A stretch of 64,000 nt of DNA, taken from positions 186,001-250,000 of the forward strand of contig NC_012440.1 of NCBI RefSeq assembly GCF_000021565.1. The letters are read 5' to 3'. Below the pieces are notes generated by a model. That model saw nothing but the letters and a program-made list of their open reading frames with translations. It did no database searches and was not told the origin of the DNA. The stretch's first letter is position 1; every line of letters starts with the position of its first letter. Positions 63,303-64,000 of the stretch are shown here, piece by piece. The stretch is from Persephonella marina EX-H1 (GTDB lineage Bacteria > Aquificota > Aquificia > Aquificales > Hydrogenothermaceae). The translations under genes and the position numbers were made by a program.

Positions 63303-64000
63303 CCCTCTAAAAAATCCCTCAGTATATCAAAGTTCTCATAAAGATTTTTTAAAGGAATATACTCATTCTTCTGGTGAGCCTGAGCTGGATCTCCAGGACC
63401 AAAATTTACAGCGTCTACACCATAAAGTGAAAGTCTCGCAACATCTGTCCATGCCTGTTTTGCCTCAACCTTAAGAGAAAATCTGTTTATAAGCTCCTGC
63501 AGAACAGGGTTATCAAGGCATACCTTTCCTGAGGGACAGAGATCTGTAAACTGAACCTCAGCCTCGCCTTTTACAAGATCTAATACATCCTTTTTTGCTT
63601 CCTCTATACTTTTTCCAGGTGCAAACCTGTAGTTAACATTTATAACAAACCTGTCAGGGATTATATTTCTCCCACCTGAGTAATCAACCATTGTTGCATT
63701 CATAACCTCAACAAACTTAAGTCCGCCAAATGTATACTCCTTCCATTTAAGTTCAGAAAGCCTTTTAAGAAAGTCTGCAGATCTGTGTATAGCATTCTCA
63801 CCCTGCCACGGTCTTGCTGAGTGGGCTCTTTTTCCTTTGAATATTACAGATGCATGCATAGTTCCAAGACATCCAACCTGTATATTGTTGTTTGTTGGTT
63901 CAAGAACGACAGCAAGATCTGATCTCTGGATGATACTGAAATTTCTGAGCAGTGGTTCAAGACCGTTCTCATCGTAAGGTCCTTCTTCCCTCTCATAAAA
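63299..64000 (-). CDS. dapE: M20 family peptidase, succinyl-diaminopimelate desuccinylase type (5' end outside window)
   Basis: The frame is open on the reverse strand to the window edge, so the N-terminal metal-site part is missing. About 233 residues are visible. They include LEPTNNNIQVGCLGT (the catalytic-metal Glu region), SARPWQGENAIHRSADFL, the dimerisation segment with VVDYSG-like MVDYSGGRNIIPDRFVINVN, and the C-terminal VNFGPGDPAQAHQKNEYI with the last metal His. The pattern matches the DapE subgroup in the lysine/diaminopimelate pathway. Other M20 deacylases are not excluded. Met codons inside (for example at 63859) are not the real start. Confidence 0.85.
   Translation of the reverse strand, partial: FYEREEGPYDENGLEPLLRNFSIIQRSDLAVVLEPTNNNIQVGCLGTMHASVIFKGKRAHSARPWQGENAIHRSADFLKRLSELKWKEYTFGGLKFVEVMNATMVDYSGGRNIIPDRFVINVNYRFAPGKSIEEAKKDVLDLVKGEAEVQFTDLCPSGKVCLDNPVLQELINRFSLKVEAKQAWTDVARLSLYGVDAVNFGPGDPAQAHQKNEYIPLKNLYENFDILRDFLEG

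Overview
The window reads as the chromosome of a low-GC (roughly mid-30s percent by eye, not computed) thermophilic bacterium, most likely Aquificota of the Persephonella/Hydrogenothermaceae type. The reasons are the protein style (Lys/Glu/Ile rich, AGA and ATA codons), frequent TTG starts, and the gene set (MoaD-NIL-threonine synthase cluster, long class II aldolase, very charged IF2 linker). The taxonomy is inference; no 16S gene is present.

Layout. 1-4.4 kb: end of a PilB/GspE ATPase, a type II restriction-modification pair, YchF and small proteins. 4.4-11.6 kb: two carboxylate-type transporters, a cysteine desulfurase, FlgM, TsaB, then a reverse-strand operon ThrC - MoaD-like sulfur carrier - NIL protein - Ppx/GppA. 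11.7-16.8 kb: guaB, pgk, an inositol monophosphatase and pheA. 17.9-25.7 kb: the translation block rpsB-tsf-pyrH, frr and rimP-nusA-ylxR/L7Ae-infB, with a structured leader before rpsB and an apparent frameshift at a nine-A run in ylxR. 25.7-31.1 kb: a PilZ protein, dprA, and the reverse operon rpsO-pnp-amino acid permease.

31.2-41.8 kb is accessory DNA. A VapBC toxin-antitoxin pair lies next to an island bounded by a perfect 69-bp direct repeat of the 3' part of tRNA-Leu(TAA): a remnant at 32660-32728 and the intact tRNA at 41722-41808. The island carries one tight reverse-strand operon: 5-cytosine methyltransferase (DrmMII type) - HhH-GPD glycosylase of MIG/MutY type - DrmA helicase - DrmB (DUF1998) - DrmC (phospholipase D fold). 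This is a class 2-like DISARM phage-defence system. No DrmE is seen, and a short glycosylase resembling thermophile T:G mismatch glycosylases sits between methylase and helicase. The likely logic is that the methylase marks self DNA while the glycosylase repairs T:G mismatches made by heat-driven deamination of 5-methylcytosine. A 5'-truncated Cas4-like nuclease and a 29-residue membrane peptide lie at the tRNA-proximal end. No integrase is present.

41.9-64 kb: a FIST sensor - GGDEF/EAL - MlaF operon, a second threonine synthase with panE, a long operon rph-purA-unknowns-nnrDE, gluconeogenic fba and fbp around a nucleotidyltransferase-like protein, a second GGDEF/EAL protein, a zinc alcohol dehydrogenase, CrcB with DUF190, a secreted six-cysteine protein, Hsp20, trpE, and a DapE-type peptidase running off the window. 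Many housekeeping genes here have TGN-TATAAT extended -10 promoters with poor -35 boxes.
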